Source of the DNA: Gammaproteobacteria bacterium
Lineage (GTDB): Bacteria; Pseudomonadota; Gammaproteobacteria; Pseudomonadales; Pseudohongiellaceae
Assembly: GCA_947377625.1 (NCBI GenBank)
Contig: CANCGR010000185.1
Location: forward strand, 1-6,020
DNA: 6,020 nt
Direction: 5' to 3'
Part shown: positions 5,666-6,020 of the stretch, piece by piece
Layout of the letters: each line of letters starts with the position of its first letter
Numbering within the stretch: position 1 is the first letter of the stretch
Translations under genes and position numbers: made by a program
Notes under the pieces: generated by a model
The model's input: only the letters and a program-made list of their open reading frames with translations
What the model was told of the DNA's origin: nothing
Database searches by the model: none

Positions 5666-5674
5666 ATTATGCCA
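5666..5674 (-). promoter_or_regulatory. Candidate extended -10 promoter for the DUF35-thiolase pair
   Basis: On the minus strand TGGCATAAT (5674-5666) is an extended -10 element (TGn plus CATAAT, 5 of 6 matches to TATAAT). No recognisable -35 hexamer stands 17 bases away. Transcription would start near 5659, about 47 bases before the GTG start. Confidence 0.35.
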
Positions 5675-5689
5675 GAGCGAGGCGACAAC

Positions 5690-5710
5690 GGTTATGCTGT
5701 TGTTGTAACC
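5690..5710. repeat. Short dyad in the divergent DUF35/CoA-transferase region
   Basis: GGTTA (5690-5694) and TAACC (5706-5710) are inverted around 11 bases in the shared 127-base divergent region. The size would suit a dimeric repressor site controlling both directions, but 5-bp arms are easily found by chance and no regulator gene is visible in the window. Confidence 0.2.
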
Positions 5711-5739
5711 AATACGCTTGCGGCCCTGATACCATCCCA

Positions 5740-6020
5740 TGATCAACAAAATTCTTCCTTCCGCTGCTGCTGCCGTGCGCGCCATTCCCGATGGTGCGGT
5801 GATCCTGCTTGGCGGTTTTGCCAGCTGCGGTTTTGCCGATGAACTCCTGGAAGCCTTGCACAAGCAAGGCACTGGCAAACTCACGCTAGTGGCCAACAAC
5901 CCGGCCGTGGCGGAGCGCGGCATGGCGCGACTGTTGCGCGATGGACTGGTCAGCAAATTGGTGTGCTCCTATTCGCGCAAGGAAGGCACGACGCTGATCG
6001 AAGACTTGCTGGAGGCCGGC
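5740..6020 (+). CDS. CoA-transferase subunit A (3-oxoacid/AtoD-PcaI type), N-terminal part
   Basis: The gene runs off the right edge; 93 codons are visible. The N-terminus MINKILPSAAAAVRAIPDGA followed by VILLGGFASCGFADELLEAL (residues 21-40) and KLTLVANNPA (47-56) matches the alpha subunit of family I CoA-transferases (PF01144), which move CoA between acyl-CoA and a carboxylic acid such as acetoacetate or 3-oxoadipate. ERGMARLLRDGLVSKLVCSY (59-78) continues the family pattern. The usual GGFGxxGxP glycine loop is changed (FASCGFA, with Pro replaced by Ala), and NNAG-like positions read NNPAV, so the substrate may differ from classical members. The first ATG after an in-frame stop (5728-5730) is the start; no clear Shine-Dalgarno sequence precedes it. 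The beta subunit presumably follows outside the window. It is divergent from the DUF35-thiolase pair. Confidence 0.85.

Overview
The window looks like ordinary chromosome of a gammaproteobacterium, probably on the Pseudomonadales side. The best evidence is the heat-shock sigma factor RpoH, whose core regions read like the Pseudomonas type. It also shares strand with a DUF423 membrane protein and trmB, a grouping I recall from pseudomonads, where mtgA, thiS and thiG usually lie between them. No mobile element, tRNA, rRNA or CRISPR array was seen.

Left part (1-2430): the 3' end of a YgjP-like zinc metallopeptidase gene (+) meets trmB (-) tail to tail with 3 bases between the stops. Reading leftward on the minus strand the order is rpoH, a strong intrinsic terminator, the DUF423 gene and trmB. 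RpoH has an acidic N-terminal extension of about 27 residues, and its start is fixed by a strong Shine-Dalgarno sequence.

Middle (2431-3841): a 350-base divergent region carries a sigma-E/AlgU-like promoter facing rpoH, short hairpins in the presumed rpoH leader, and an AT-rich stretch before a nitroreductase gene (+). The nitroreductase gene overlaps by 7 bases, tail to tail, a gene for a small outer-membrane-type lipoprotein cytochrome c (-). A perfect 8-bp inverted repeat covers the ribosome binding site of the cytochrome gene.

Right part (3842-6020): a minus-strand pair, a DUF35 zinc-ribbon/OB-fold protein and a thiolase-like protein with overlapping reading frames, is divergent from a CoA-transferase subunit A gene that runs off the right edge. 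The thiolase-like protein keeps the catalytic His and C-terminal Cys motifs but lacks the nucleophilic Cys. This pairing resembles acyl-CoA thiolase or retro-aldolase systems of steroid, terpenoid or fatty-acid breakdown. With the CoA-transferase it suggests a catabolic acyl-CoA locus of unknown substrate. I found no clearly undescribed system. The items most worth a second look are the Cys-less thiolase/DUF35 pair, the rpoH regulatory region and extension, and the repeat over the cytochrome ribosome binding site.
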